Below are positions 22,491 to 33,460 of a DNA stretch of 64,000 bases, one piece after another. Numbering within the stretch: the stretch's first letter is position 1; each line of letters starts with the position of its first letter. The position numbers and the translations under genes are program-made. The notes under the pieces were generated by a model that was not told the origin of the DNA, made no database searches, and saw only the letters and a list, made by a program, of their open reading frames with translations. Source of the stretch: Flammulina velutipes (taxonomy: Eukaryota > Basidiomycota > Agaricomycetes > Agaricales > Physalacriaceae); NCBI GenBank assembly GCA_011800155.1, contig CM022375.1:2666001-2730000 (forward strand), read 5' to 3'.

Positions 22491-23290
22491 TTGGTGTAAT
22501 GGAAAGGAGTTCGATCGGTCGATCGTTATGTTTTGTCATGTTGAGAGCTTGATCTACAGTCTCGATAGTGGCAAACGAGATTACATGTGGGAGGCTAGTG
22601 GTGATACTTATAGTACGTACCCATACGTTCTAGAAAAGACAGCATCAGACTTGAATGAATGAAGAGAAGAACGAAAGCAAGCGACGAGAAGGAAACATAC
22701 GACCCGCTCCGGGCTCGACGGTATCGCCATTGGTTCTGTCACGAACTAACTGAGGTAAGAAACATTGAATCGGTACCGGAAGATGAATCAGCAGTTTACG
22801 ATATACAAGGACAGCACGCTGTGGCAGCTGGGGATGGATGGGATGCAGTGGCGAGACGGGATACAGGCTATGAGAGGTGCCGACAGACGCGACGAGTTGA
22901 GCTCTACGGTGGTGATGGCTGAAAGCAGGAGCAGTGCAAAGTATGTTTGTGTTTGCCATCAACGGCCGACTCAATGTGGCGCAAGCGTTTCTAAATCGAT
23001 ATTCTTGCCCGAATGTACTACACTGTACACTCAACGTGGATTAAGTTTTCAAATAACGTTCATGATCCTCCCAAGGCTAATCATTGCAAAATCCTTCGCC
23101 ACACATTTGTTCATTGCTGATCTCAGCCACTGTTATTAGTGTTATTGCCGCTATTATAATACGACCAGCAACCGGATCAACTCGCTTCCAAATGGTCTGA
23201 CGTCCATCTTAAGGACCGCGAGTAGTTACTGTACTCTTAGAACCACAGTTGTTAGATCATAGAGACATACATTAACCCTCCCTGCGTCCT
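22491..23290. other. Intergenic, short dispersed repeat
   Basis: No gene recognised. Holds the 19-base word shared with 5154-5172 (at 22949-22967) followed by TGTGGCGC (22974-22981). Confidence 0.4.
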
Positions 23291-24841
23291 CTACAGCTCA
23301 TCAATTGGAGTAAGCAAGACTCTACGATGGCGCTGAAGCACCTCCTTCTCCCCTTTGGAGAGAGAGCTATACATATTTTGACCAACACGAAGATCCAACA
23401 TCAACAGCCTCATCCCAGATCGGTGATCAAGTTCTATAGCCGACAAAAGCGCAAAGAGTCCCTCGGACGAACCATCAAGGCGCATGCTCCTCAACGCAGG
23501 CATTATCCCATCCTTCCAACAGATGCTCATGATGTCCTTGGGGTCCACGTCGATTTCATCTCCTGGCACGTTAAGAATAGAAAGATATGTGAGTGATGTA
23601 CACTTGAACAGGAAGAACATGAAGACTGGCAAGTCCCACATTCCGTGAATGGGCGCGAAGTCAGTCAGCCCGAGCTGCTCCTTGTAATAGTTGCGTTCAA
23701 AGTCCGAGAGTTCGTCTTCTGGGTAGGGAATGGAGATGGTACTCTCTGTATCAGCCGTTAAGGCAACATTATTGAAACAAACCGCTCGGATTTGAGCTAG
23801 CGGCGAATGTTGAATGAATGCACGGAGAACCTGTGAGGTATAGCCAGGCCGTTCTGGTTCGGGCATGCTATTGTGATCGAGGGATGTATATGTAAGATTG
23901 AGCTGGTCGAGAGCAGGAAGCCTGATGGAATGGAGAAATTCGAGGACCTTGTCATCCGCGTAACCCAGGGAAAAGGCGTATAATCTCTCAAAGATAATCG
24001 GCTTGTCCAGGATTTGAGCGTCCTTGTCTTCTCGTCCCACTACATTGGTAAGCTCCAGCTCCTCCAATGTTTCCCTGGCACCGGAGAGCATCTCAAGAAG
24101 CTCACTGACTAGCGGCCGATCTTGCCACGGCTGTCCACGTATACAAATCCGGCGGAGTATATGCATGGCGGGGAATTGGCTGAAGTTATAGAGTGCTCCG
24201 ATAATCTCGACATCCTCAAGCACAGGATACATGCTGTTCCCCCATTCCGTGAGCGCATCTCCGCGCATGAACTCGTTCTCTGGCTGGAGGATGGTACCAG
24301 GCCAGAAACGATATGTCCCTTCCTCGAAGTCGGGTGCGAACGACTCAACAAGGCCAATGTCTGGATTAGAGAAACCAGTATGTTTAAAAGATCGCAGATT
24401 GGGCATGCGAGGTGATAGCTGGGAGAGAATGGCGATCTGGAGGGCGCGTGACTCCGCGTGTATCTCGAAAGAGGCGATGCGATCCGCCACATCGTGGAGT
24501 ATCTTGCCCAGCATGTTCCCTTCATCTTTGTCGAAGACGCCGGGTTGGGGTTTTTCGAATATGCGAACTTTTACGTGGAGGGGAAGCGTCCCGGAACGAA
24601 GAAGCCTGGATTGTGTGTATTCAAAGAGGGCTGATTGATTGACGCGCGCCGATTGTTCTGTGACGTAGATAAAGGTCCACAAAGACGGAGACCTGACGAT
24701 GACTTGATTCCAATGTGGCGAGACTAGGCGCAGAGAGGGAAGTGTGTCTTGGTACCATTCGTCGAGCTGAACAGAGTGGAAGGCGGATTGGAAGATCTCA
24801 CTCAGAGTCTCGTTTGCGAGGGAAGTGATTGTAGTTGGCAT
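23291..24841 (-). CDS. F-box protein, family 1 (divergent subgroup)
   Basis: Single frame of 516 codons. The F-box is TTITSLANETLSEIFQSAF with SLRLVSPHWNQVIVRSPSLW. The body shows the family order of leucine-rich landmarks: RPLVSELLEMLSGARETLEEL near 260, IIFERLYAFSLGYADDKVLEF, LPVFMFFLFKCTSLTYLSIL, and DGSSEGLFALLSAIELDHRSG near the end. It resembles the 51-52.7 kb copy more than the 4-15 kb copies (both have PSLRLVS.HW and ILxxLSxxMPxLRSFKHxGF). Expected SCF substrate adaptor. Its mirror-image neighbour to the right is the membrane-protein gene at 25585-26907. Confidence 0.85.
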   Translation of the reverse strand: MPTTITSLANETLSEIFQSAFHSVQLDEWYQDTLPSLRLVSPHWNQVIVRSPSLWTFIYVTEQSARVNQSALFEYTQSRLLRSGTLPLHVKVRIFEKPQPGVFDKDEGNMLGKILHDVADRIASFEIHAESRALQIAILSQLSPRMPNLRSFKHTGFSNPDIGLVESFAPDFEEGTYRFWPGTILQPENEFMRGDALTEWGNSMYPVLEDVEIIGALYNFSQFPAMHILRRICIRGQPWQDRPLVSELLEMLSGARETLEELELTNVVGREDKDAQILDKPIIFERLYAFSLGYADDKVLEFLHSIRLPALDQLNLTYTSLDHNSMPEPERPGYTSQVLRAFIQHSPLAQIRAVCFNNVALTADTESTISIPYPEDELSDFERNYYKEQLGLTDFAPIHGMWDLPVFMFFLFKCTSLTYLSILNVPGDEIDVDPKDIMSICWKDGIMPALRSMRLDGSSEGLFALLSAIELDHRSGMRLLMLDLRVGQNMYSSLSKGEKEVLQRHRRVLLTPIDEL

Positions 24842-25584
24842 AACTCTGGAGGAGGGTTAGGTCAGAGGGCTATGAGTGAAGAATGGTACACACGAGTCGT
24901 AGCACCAACTGGTTTTCAGAAATGCGCAGAAAATGTGGAAAAACAATCCAAAGGGGAAACCAGTAATTATATGCTTGAACCCCGTCTTTATTGTGCGTTA
25001 GAAAGATGATTTGAACAATGGCAATCCTTTGCTTTGGAGATAGTCTCGTGAACAATGAACAACGACGGAACTTGAAGACCTAACGAAGATTGTCAATGTC
25101 AGTGATCCCTTTGTGTCTTATTGAAAACATCTAAAAATGCACCGAACGCAGATCGAACCTGACAGAGAGTGCATCACTGCGCAATAGCACAGAGTGTATC
25201 ACGGACAAACCAGATTTGAGGAGGCAGGTAGGTTTTGGGTGCAACACCTGTCCGAATACCATGTGGGTGGCAGCAAACGGTGGTCTTTCAGGAGGATAGT
25301 GAAGTAGTGTCCGTGAAAGGAGGGTGCACGGGGATACATGTGACCATTGGCACAATGAGGAACGGGAGGAAGAAGGGAAAAGACACAGATAAGGTCAAAG
25401 AAGTTGCGCCACGCCATAGTGTCGGTAAATTAAACTTTGTATTCGACCCGAAGAAATCTGAGAAGAAGACACATGAGGAAGGGATGTATATAAATATGAG
25501 AGAAGACGTACATAGGGTAATTATGAAGATAAAAGGAAGGCATGCGCATGAGAACAATTCGGCACCCTACAAACGCCCCGACGG
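24842..25584. other. Intergenic, nothing recognised
   Basis: Promoter side of the F-box gene and 3' side of the membrane-protein gene. Open frames are short and lack domains. Confidence 0.4.
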
Positions 25585-26907
25585 CTAAAGCTGAAACGGC
25601 ACCACATCCTGGTCATAACGCGCAGACGTATCCGCATTCATCCTCGGCGTGAAGCAAAGCACACCATCCAGTTTGGGGCTCGTGATCTGCCTCGGACTCT
25701 GCATCAGCAGAGGATGTCGACTCGCCACAGGATCATCTCCTCTGCCCTGGCCCAGCCGACTCTTCACTGGACTCCGCTTCGTCGGACTCCTGCTCCTGCT
25801 CCCTCGCCTCGGCAACTCCGTATACCTGTCCTCCTCCTCCCTATGCCGTCCGAACGGGTTCAGATTGGGCGTCGGCATAGGCGACTCCTGCATGATGCGA
25901 AACCCTCCCAGACTCTTCTCCCTCTGCACACCCGATGCTGGAGTAGCCAGGCCAGGGCTCAACGCACCCCATCCCCAAGTCGACGTCGACGCGTTACTCC
26001 TGCCTCGCTGGACACCGTAGTCAGAGTTCTCCCGTAGATGCGGAGTCCGTCGTCTGGGATGGTCGTCCTCGCTCTCGTATCCATTCAAGAACTCATCGAC
26101 CTCTTCTTCATCGTCGTCGTCGTCGCCGACCTGGGAATAGACAGACATCGAAGTCGAAGTCTTGGTGGTGGCATTCCTCGATAGTGGTTTCCTCGACGAT
26201 ACGCGTTTCGCAGGCGGTAAGGGCGAAAGGAAGGATTCCTTCTCCACGTCTGCCCACGAGTAGGGACGATCCTCGGGCTGGCCCCCATCGTCTTCGTCGC
26301 GTAGCTTGGCAGCCTCGTCCCAGTTACGGCTGCCGTACGCTGGCCCAACTTCGAGGGCGACATTCTTCTTGGCTCGAGGTTTCCGCGTGCAGTAGCCCCA
26401 TGTAAACCATGCACACACGCTTCCAAGGATGAGTCCAACGAGAGCGAACACGGGGATGAGGTAGTAGACGATTTCCGGGGATTGGGCGACGGGACTCTTC
26501 TTGGGATATCTGACCAGCGTTGGTACGGGTGCGCCTGTATTGGGCGTGATAGTTATCACCGATAGAGATGACGAAGGGCGGGTGAACGAAGAGGGCGATG
26601 GAGATGATGATGGGTCGCTGGTCGATGCATCATCTGTGTTAGCGTCTGAGGTTGGAGATTGATGTTCTGGGAGTAGACCGAGTGACATGATAACAGCATT
26701 GGGCGTTGTCATAAGAGGCGCATTAGGCGTTGGCAATGCCGGTTCCGATGTTGTCCCACCTGGAGGATAAGGCCACCAGTTGAAGCTACTGGACGTCGTT
26801 GGCACTGGTATGGCTCCAGGCATGATCAGCTGGCGGGCGACGTTCTGAGGATGCGCGCTGCATTTCCGTAGAGCGACGAGAAGGGCGAGAAGAAAAACGC
26901 GTCGCAT
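25585..26907 (-). CDS. Single-pass membrane protein with Ser/Thr-rich ectodomain
   Basis: The coding start is taken at 26907: the ATG gives a signal peptide (MRRVFLLALLVALRKCSAHP) and the mirror copy has the same start. Domains of the 440-residue product: signal peptide 1-18; Pro/Ser/Thr-rich extracellular region about 19-160 (SSFNWWPYPPGGTT and several TPNAP repeats); one transmembrane helix about 165-190 (YYLIPVFALVGLILGSVCAW); then a cytosolic tail with an acidic run (DDDDDEEEVDEF), RS-rich patches (RGSRSRSPTKRSPVKS) and a conserved C-terminal HPLLMQSPRQITSPKLDGVL. The topology resembles fungal cell-wall or polarity sensor-like proteins, but I cannot name the family. It has a 5' leader intron at 26948-26995. 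Partner: 43027-44373. Confidence 0.8.
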   Translation of the reverse strand: MRRVFLLALLVALRKCSAHPQNVARQLIMPGAIPVPTTSSSFNWWPYPPGGTTSEPALPTPNAPLMTTPNAVIMSLGLLPEHQSPTSDANTDDASTSDPSSSPSPSSFTRPSSSLSVITITPNTGAPVPTLVRYPKKSPVAQSPEIVYYLIPVFALVGLILGSVCAWFTWGYCTRKPRAKKNVALEVGPAYGSRNWDEAAKLRDEDDGGQPEDRPYSWADVEKESFLSPLPPAKRVSSRKPLSRNATTKTSTSMSVYSQVGDDDDDEEEVDEFLNGYESEDDHPRRRTPHLRENSDYGVQRGRSNASTSTWGWGALSPGLATPASGVQREKSLGGFRIMQESPMPTPNLNPFGRHREEEDRYTELPRRGSRSRSPTKRSPVKSRLGQGRGDDPVASRHPLLMQSPRQITSPKLDGVLCFTPRMNADTSARYDQDVVPFQL

Positions 26908-26947
26908 GAAGAGCAGAGGCAAGATGGTTCGTTGTGGCGATCGGCGC

Positions 26948-26995
26948 CTGGGGTTAGGGTAAGAAAATTGCAAGACGGTACAAAGGACGACGTAC
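26948..26995 (-). other. 5' leader intron of membrane-protein gene (left copy)
   Basis: GTACGTCG... ending TTTTCTTACCCTAACCCCAG, 41 bases before the ATG. The mirror copy has the same intron at 42939-42986, also 41 bases before its ATG. The 3' half recurs in decayed tracts 1 and 2. Confidence 0.6.
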
Positions 26996-28009
26996 ACCAC
27001 AGCGACCACTGGGAAGTAAGTATTTCCACACGGATGAAGTTTGCCTGTTGTCTTGTGTCACCATCGGTTATGACCATCGAACTTGCGCACAACCGGCGAC
27101 CTGTTGAAGTGTATCACGTCCTATGACCGTAGGACGTCCTAATAATGGAGATGCGACAAAAACCAGGTCTTCCGAGATATAGGTTCTAGCCGCCAGCAGT
27201 CGCCGTGTCGACCATGGATGAAGCCATGAGAGCAAGAGGCCGAGGTTGACATTTTACGCGTATTTCCAGTGAAGACCGTCGGCTACGTTGTCACTGCGAT
27301 GCCTCGTCCATCGTCGAAGAGATAGCATGGAAGCGAATAGCGTCAAATAGCACCATGCACGCAAAATGGACAAGGTGGTGATGGTGGTATAAGAGCAAGA
27401 GTAAGTAGTTTGCTCCCATGCCGCCTGAAACATGTTCGGCACGCCGGGCCGCTGTTCCGCATGTGGCGTCATAAACGACTGTCTGTGTTCAGGCTAGGTT
27501 TGTCGGGAAGATTTGAGATGAAGAACTCCAAGTAAATGAGTTCTATTGAGTCACATCTACATACCTTTGAATTTGCTAGCTGTACAAAGTTAGCCTGACT
27601 GTATTACTTCCTTTCGCCGTTTGATAAGGAGGATTCTTCAGGCCTGCCCTAGAGTACTTCGTCGCACCGCATGTAAACGCCATTTTACTTCTCCCATGAC
27701 CTAACCTATATTTCAACACAAAGTTTGAATGGGCGGAACCGGTCAATGAATTGAGAGTTGCAATCTGTTTGAACGTCCAACGGTATTCATCTGCCGCGCG
27801 CAAAGTGTGGTAAGTGATCACCACGGAAACAAAACAAAGCAGTGCACATGGTATTACGATTCACTTGAATGAGGAATAATCCATAGATTGGAGCGGGTCT
27901 CCCTGTACATCCTGTCGATGTCGCGTTAGCTATAGCTTCCATTTGCCGCGTCGAATTTGTCCATAAAATCACAAAATTATAACTGAATTATGAAAATACT
28001 TTACTGACT
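26996..28009. other. Upstream region of membrane-protein gene, no gene
   Basis: On the minus strand 27255-27475 aligns with 42475-42700 upstream of the mirror copy (GACGCCACAT, CAGCGGCCCG, TACCACCA, and further blocks). This shows the duplication included the promoter. The remainder, 27480-28009, holds nothing recognised. Confidence 0.5.
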
Positions 28010-29232
28010 TCAAGCGGCCGGTACAGGGTCTTCCCTCTCTCGGGTACGAATGCCTGCTTTGACTTTCCAACGAAGACCCTCACTCTCATCCACACCCTCG
28101 TCCTCTTCATAAAAAGCCTTCAGCTCCTCCTTGCGTTCGACCACCATTTTGTTGATCGTTCTCCAAGCCTTCGCATCACCGCCGTGCTCTTTCGCAATCT
28201 GCGCCCATTCCGCGTTGCTATAGGGCGTTCTCATCCGATGCCAGACGTGTTCATGGCCCTTCTCATTTATCTCCACTGCCCATCTAACATCGATCTGGAA
28301 GTCCTGCGACACATTCAGTTCATTCCAACGCTCCTCCAGAGTCGGTAAATCAGCGACGTCAAAGTTAGCAAAACCCCAATCAATGAGGACGGGGTCACTG
28401 GTCGGAGAGCGGAGGATGATATTTCCACGATGGATATCTATGTGTAGCACACCGTATCGACGAAGATTGCGACCCAGTTGGAGGACCTTTTGGGAGATTT
28501 CTTCTGCTGCGGATAACGATATGTCAACGCCGACGTTGATAGAGTCCATAACAGTTCCTGGGATGTACTCCAAAAGGAGACCTTCTATGTGCTCCGTCGA
28601 AGGGTGTGAAGAACCAGTGCACATCGGGATGCGTGCTCGGCCGAAGAACTTTGGAATGTATCCGAGGGATTGCGCCTCAGTCAGGCGTCTATAGGCCTCA
28701 TGTTCCTTGTGGTGGGAATTGATGCCTGAATTCCAGTTCGCAAGCTCCCGAATAAACGCAGATGGCTTGGGCGGGTCCAAGTCAGGCAGACTGCTGTGGC
28801 GCTCCATGTAAATTTGCAGACTCCTTTGGAAAGTGGTCTCCAGTTCAGGGGACCAAGCCTTAGCCGGGGATCTATAGCCGAATCGACGGTCGGCGAGCTT
28901 CAATACCACCTCGCTAGGTAAGCCTGGAGTCGGAGAGACTGGGTGGACTAGTAATGCAACGGAATTCGTGAAAGGAGTAAACGGGTTGACAACTCGAAAG
29001 TCAACATGAGATTGATTTTCAATGAGTCCGACTCTGATAATCTCATCTTGTTGGTACGGGTGGGACCTAAAGAGAATGTCAGTTGATTAGCAGCGTAGAC
29101 AATGGTGATTCAGACCTCAACCACGGATTTTGTATTTCAGTGCTTATCCGGCGGACGAACGCCCGAGAAGCAAGCTAAGAAAACGATTAGCCACAGAATT
29201 CGAATGGTGGAAATATTTGCTTTGGCACCCAT
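28010..29232 (-). CDS. Protein-kinase-like protein, copy K1
   Basis: Kinase-fold protein of the fungal type. Visible elements: LVxP-type N-lobe (NPFTPFTNSVALLVHPVSP), the beta-3 Lys in VVLKLADRRFG, a helix Glu in HEAYRRLTEAQ, a catalytic loop YGVLHIDIHRGNIIL (Asp and Asn present; HID where the other copies have HGD or HND), and metal-binding DWG instead of DFG (PVLIDWGFANFDVADLPTLEERW). The tail ends TREREDPVPAA. Three exons by analogy with the mirror copy at 40944-42183: a proposed first exon of only 6 bases (ATGGGT, 29232-29227) with a GC donor (GCCAAAG), then LASRAFVRRISTEIQNPWLR, then the main exon. If the GC donor is not used this copy would be disabled. Substrate unknown. Confidence 0.75.
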
Positions 29233-29390
29233 TGCGAGATGATGGTTTTCAAGGAGGATATTGCCGCCGGTTAGAACCGGGTTGAGCCGATGTGGCGCCG
29301 GCACACACGCGCGTCATATCGAAAACACTATTGAACGAACAGTACGAGCATTTCGAATCTTGTGGGTAAATAGGCGCATAATATGACGAT

Positions 29391-30624
29391 TCAGTCGAAT
29401 GAAGGAGGATCCATAGATTCAATCGGCATAACTCGAATACCTGGCTTCACCCTCCATCGCAGCCCCTCGCTTTCATCGATATTTGCATCCTCCTCATAGA
29501 AAGCGTCCAACTCCGCCTTTGGAACCATCGCAATACGTTCATTCACATCGCGAAATGCTTGCGCGTCTCCTCCAAACGCCTCGACCATCAGTGCCCACTG
29601 CTCATTGCTGAGCGGCGTAGACAGCCGATGCCAAAACTGGTAATCACCGCCCTCTTCGTCCCTCAGCTTCAGCGCCCATCGAATATCCTTCTCGAAATTC
29701 TGCCGTACGTTCAGCTCGTTCCAGCGCTCCTCCAAGCTCGGCGAGTCGGCGACGTGAAACCCAGCCAGACCCCAGTCGATGAGGACAGGCTCGTTGGTAG
29801 CAGAGCTCAGGATGATATTTCCGGGACGGATGTCACCGTGCGTTACGCCGTACTGACGAAGATTGCGGCCGAGCTGGATGACCTTTTGTGAGATTCCCTC
29901 TGCTTCTGCGGTGGAGATGTCGAGTCCGACGCGGATGGAGTCCATCGCTGGTCCAGGGATATACTCTAGTAACATGCCATCGATATGTCGCGTCGAAGGG
30001 TGATCGATTTCCGACGACATAGGGATGCGCACTTGGGCGTAGAGCTTGGGGATGTAGCCGAAAGTTTGAGCCTGTGTAAGACGACGGTAGGCTTCACATT
30101 CGCGATCAAACAATGCCTGTGTTGACTTCCACATGTTGAGTTCCCCCAGTAAAGCAGATGACCTCTTCTTTGGCTTCGGGCGACGACTACGGCGGACAAA
30201 TCTTCGCAAGCTCTGTTGAAAGTTGGACTCCAGGTCGCTGGACCATGGTTGATAAATCCATCGATCTCCGAGTCGACGGTCCGCAAGTTTCAGGACCAAT
30301 TGACGAGGAAGACCCGGGAAAGGAGAGACCGGATTAACCAGCAGCGCCACAGAATTCGAAAAAGGAGTAAATGGTTTAACGATTCTCACGTCCAGTTCCG
30401 CATTTTCTTCGAGTAATTTGACTGTAATGATGTCGTTTTCTTTGTAGCGATAAGGCCTGAAGGATGCATTAGCTTGGATTCGAACCGTGCTCCAGGTGTT
30501 CTGACCTTAACCATGGATTGGTGATTGAGGGCACTATCTGTCGTGACAAGGTCTTCGACGCGAGCTAATGAGGTCATTAGTCGTGGAATTCAGAACAGGA
30601 AAATCTATTCGCTTTGACGCTCAT
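29391..30624 (-). CDS. Protein-kinase-like protein, copy K2
   Basis: Paralogue of K1 in tandem (about 160 bases apart). The main exon carries LDVRIVKPFTPFSNSVALLV, the Lys in LVLKLADRRLG, a catalytic loop YGVTHGDIRPGNIIL (where the other three copies have HRGN), DWG in PVLIDWGLAGFHVAD, and a C-terminus ending MPIESMDPPSFD. The start is inferred: ATG-AGC at 30624-30619 forms a 6-base coding exon. It is followed by a 53-base intron (GTCAAAG...TTAG), then LASKTLSRQIVPSITNPWLR, a second intron, and PYRYKENDIITVKLLEENAE joining the main exon in phase. The frame check holds through all three exons. Likely phosphotransferase fold; substrate unknown. Mirror partner at 39202-40423. Confidence 0.8.
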
Positions 30625-30735
30625 TACAGGTTAAGGTGAGATGGCGGTACTAAAGATGATTCAAAATTTCACGGGCCGCACACGTGCGGTTGCCGGTCCG
30701 ACAAACAATGTGGCGTGCATTTCGAAGCATGAAAG

Positions 30736-31245
30736 ACGCCTCTCGAAAGGAAATAAAAGAGACTAATCGGTTTGTTGGAATATATTGGGCACAGAATTAT
30801 TTGACCTTAAAGAGTTGTGTGATAATACTGTTGTTAATCACAATGGATGGAAGTGATATGTCAATGGCACACGACGAAGTCAGTGTCATAGACAGCTCAC
30901 TCGCAGAATCGGCTGCCATGTCCGATTGTGAGCACCAGACACAGATATTATGTCACTCTCTATGTATACGTTGAACTGAAGGCTTTGAGGTGCTTGAACA
31001 TACCATTACAGGTTTGGCGCGGCGGTCACATTATAAACAGAGTACGACGCTCAATCCTTCTCCCGAATGGAAGTCAGGCCTCGACCAATCTCGAGCATCA
31101 TACTCAATTGTGATTGACGAGGTTCCCATCCAAGAACATCAACGAGGTATGCCTGTGCAGCGGTGATCAAACCCTGCCTTAGGCGATCCATCAGGGCAAT
31201 TAGAGCACGTACAAAATGAACCAGTATCACCACATCTTTCATTTG
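30736..31245. other. Spacer, possible small open frame
   Basis: A 63-codon minus-strand frame (31051-31242, MKDVVILVHFVRALIALMDRL) lies directly downstream of the Misato-like gene, separated only by its stop and three bases. It could be 3' UTR; there is no independent support for a protein. Confidence 0.25.
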
Positions 31246-33267
31246 CTATTCTCGATCACCGTCTTCAACGGAAAGACTATCATGAATCGTCCACAAGTCG
31301 TTCACCAGCTCCTTCAGTTCATCCACTTCATCTCCTTCGAAGAATACATCCCTTCTCCGGCTACTTGCCGCATGCACGAATGACGCATATTCTTTGAAAA
31401 GATTCCCCATATCGGGAGACGCACACAAGGACGAGAAGACCCTCGCAGTCGGCTCAGGCGTTTGCACCCCAAAGACGTCCGCAAGTCCCCTTGGCACTGG
31501 AAATCCCGCATTGTGTGATCTGCAAGAAAACGTCAAGGACTGCTCGAGACGCTCGTTCCGAAATCGCAACATAACATACCTCGTGATATTCACATCCGGC
31601 GTAGATAGTTTATTTGACCACCTTTCGTACGCATCGAGATAAGGAGGTTCAAATCCCCGCGAGACGTCCCTTCTGGTATAGATAGGGAGTTTTTTATTAG
31701 CCTGACGTCGTGTGTATAAGCTTTAGAAGAAGAAGAACAAGGAGAAGGAAACAATCTACATCAAACTGCACCGCCTGACTATAATTCAGGAGACCTTTGA
31801 GGCCGTCTGGCTGTGCTGGGAAACACCCGTTGATTTCAGCGAAGGGCGAAGATGGATTGAAGCAGTTGAACTGGGCCGAAAAACTTGCAATATCATCGCG
31901 TGCGTTTGAGAACCTGCTCTTAAGTAAGATGGCGAGCGACATGTATTTTTGGGATTGGCATACCGCAAAGGTAGTGTGATAGACTCAATGTGAGCGGATA
32001 TAATAGCAGATGTGTCGTAAATGCGGTCCTTCTATGTGAAGGATGCTAACGGTAAGTCGCGAAGCGATATTAAATGTGGACAATACCTACCGTGCGGTTC
32101 TTACGCCACAGGGCAGGATTCTGGATCGGAATCGTCAAAGACGCATACTCAGTGATCGCACGCAAGTAAAGGGCATCATTGATTATCCTTCGCATCCCAG
32201 TTTTCTGAAGGTGACCAAAGATGTGAGCGAACATTCAGAACGTAGAGGACCACCGAACCTACATCGTCGACATCAGGATTCCATGAGAGTGTATTCGAAA
32301 GGAACGGGAATGAAAGGCACGGTAGTTTGACCAACTCGTCCCGGAATTCCGTCAGAAACGAATGAATGAAAGGTCCAAACGTCGCCGTGTCGTTCATGAG
32401 TTGAATGCCCTAAAGAAGGAATGACCGAATTAGCCGTCGTACAGCACAGGAATTGAGGCCACCCACTTGGATTGAGTCACATTCCTCCAAGAAAGGTCTC
32501 ACTGAGTCTTCCATCAAGTTGACATCCTTGATGCGCGTGAGATTCAATAGACAAGGTAGACTATGAATGGCCTACCTCGTCAAATTGTCGATAATTTGCT
32601 TCGCCTGCCTTCCACTGGCCGTCTGTGGCCTCAAAGTCGTACACGTCCGGCACCATTTGGAACGACTTGGGCGTGTAATACACACGACTAAAATCCGCCC
32701 AGTATCGCACCGAGTGGGAAAGTTCTTCACGTGGTTTATCCGTCTCTTCTGCATCTTCGTCGTCTTCCAGGGCCGAAGACGTGGGGATGGCATCTGCGCG
32801 ATACTCGAGCACATCACCGTTCCTGGGAAAGTTTGTCTGAATTAGCTGCCTGGATGGACACCAAGAATTCGGAACGCGCACCAAAGATCGGTCTTGGTGT
32901 TGGACTCAGCCCCATTAGAGCGTTGGATTGAACTGTGTGTTCTCGCGGCCGTACCGAAGTGATCTAACAGAGCTTTGGCATCCCGCAATGGGGCACAAAA
33001 AAAGGACACGTATGCATACCTTTCTTTCCAATGACTATTACGCGCGGTGTGAAGCAATTTCCCTGAGAGAGTTTACCTACTAGCTCAGCTTCCAATCGGA
33101 AATGGACAGCGCGGGACGCTCACTTCTTGTTTTGTTCCCTCGCGGAATGATGTTTCGCGGGCCACAAGGTCATCGTCTGCAGAGAGATATGATTCTTGGG
33201 TATTCCAAAAATGTGCACCAGTGTAGTTGGCGAGCTGCCCAGCTTGAATGTACAATATTTCTTTCAT
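31246..33267 (-). CDS. DML1: Misato/Dml1 tubulin-like protein
   Basis: The N-terminus MKEILYIQAGQLANYTGAHF is the Misato segment II signature (M(R/K)EI(L/V)xxQxGxxxNxxGxHFWNxQ), continued by WNTQESY and SFREG. Later exons give CFTPRVIVIGKK, SVRYWADFSRVYYTPKSFQM, DVNLMEDSVRPFLEECDSIQ, GIQLMNDTATFGPFIHSFLT, FSAQFNCFNPSSPFAEINGC and a final exon FPVPRGLADVFGVQTPEPTA ending VEDGDRE at 31246. At least eight small exons are needed, with all borders inferred. Dml1/Misato proteins are tubulin-related factors needed for mitochondrial DNA inheritance and mitochondrial shape in fungi and animals. Single-copy housekeeping gene, located in the spacer of the inverted duplication. Confidence 0.88.
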
Positions 33268-33460
33268 GATGGTGGATCAAAGAAGAAATCAGATTGGCGC
33301 GGCTTTTGCCGCTGGGTAAATTTGGAGGCGTCGGGTTCGAAACTCGGAGGTCTCGGTGGAATCGCCAACGGTGGACGCCACAGTAAGGAGACATTCAAGC
33401 ATACAAGGTACAGATACAGATACAGGATAGTGATGTGCGATAGCGGTAACAGATTGCGGT

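Larger units (their letters stand above)
25585..30735 (-). repeat. Left arm of inverted segmental duplication
   Basis: Contains, all on the minus strand, a single-pass membrane protein and two kinase-like genes. The order and orientation mirror 39095-44373, including upstream non-coding sequence. The inner end carries GGTTGCCGGTCCG...CAATGTGGCG (30690-30716). The right arm has the reverse complement of a near-identical string at 39106-39135. Homology also extends through the 5' leaders of the membrane-protein genes. Confidence 0.85.

Noticed and set aside
22645..23034. 129-codon minus-strand frame
   Set aside because: Low-complexity His/Ser/Arg composition, no domain, overlapped by plus-strand frames of similar length.
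26908..27009. N-terminal extension of the left membrane protein
   Set aside because: The in-frame extension has no ATG, runs through the leader intron and precedes a good signal peptide; the mirror copy also starts at the internal Met.
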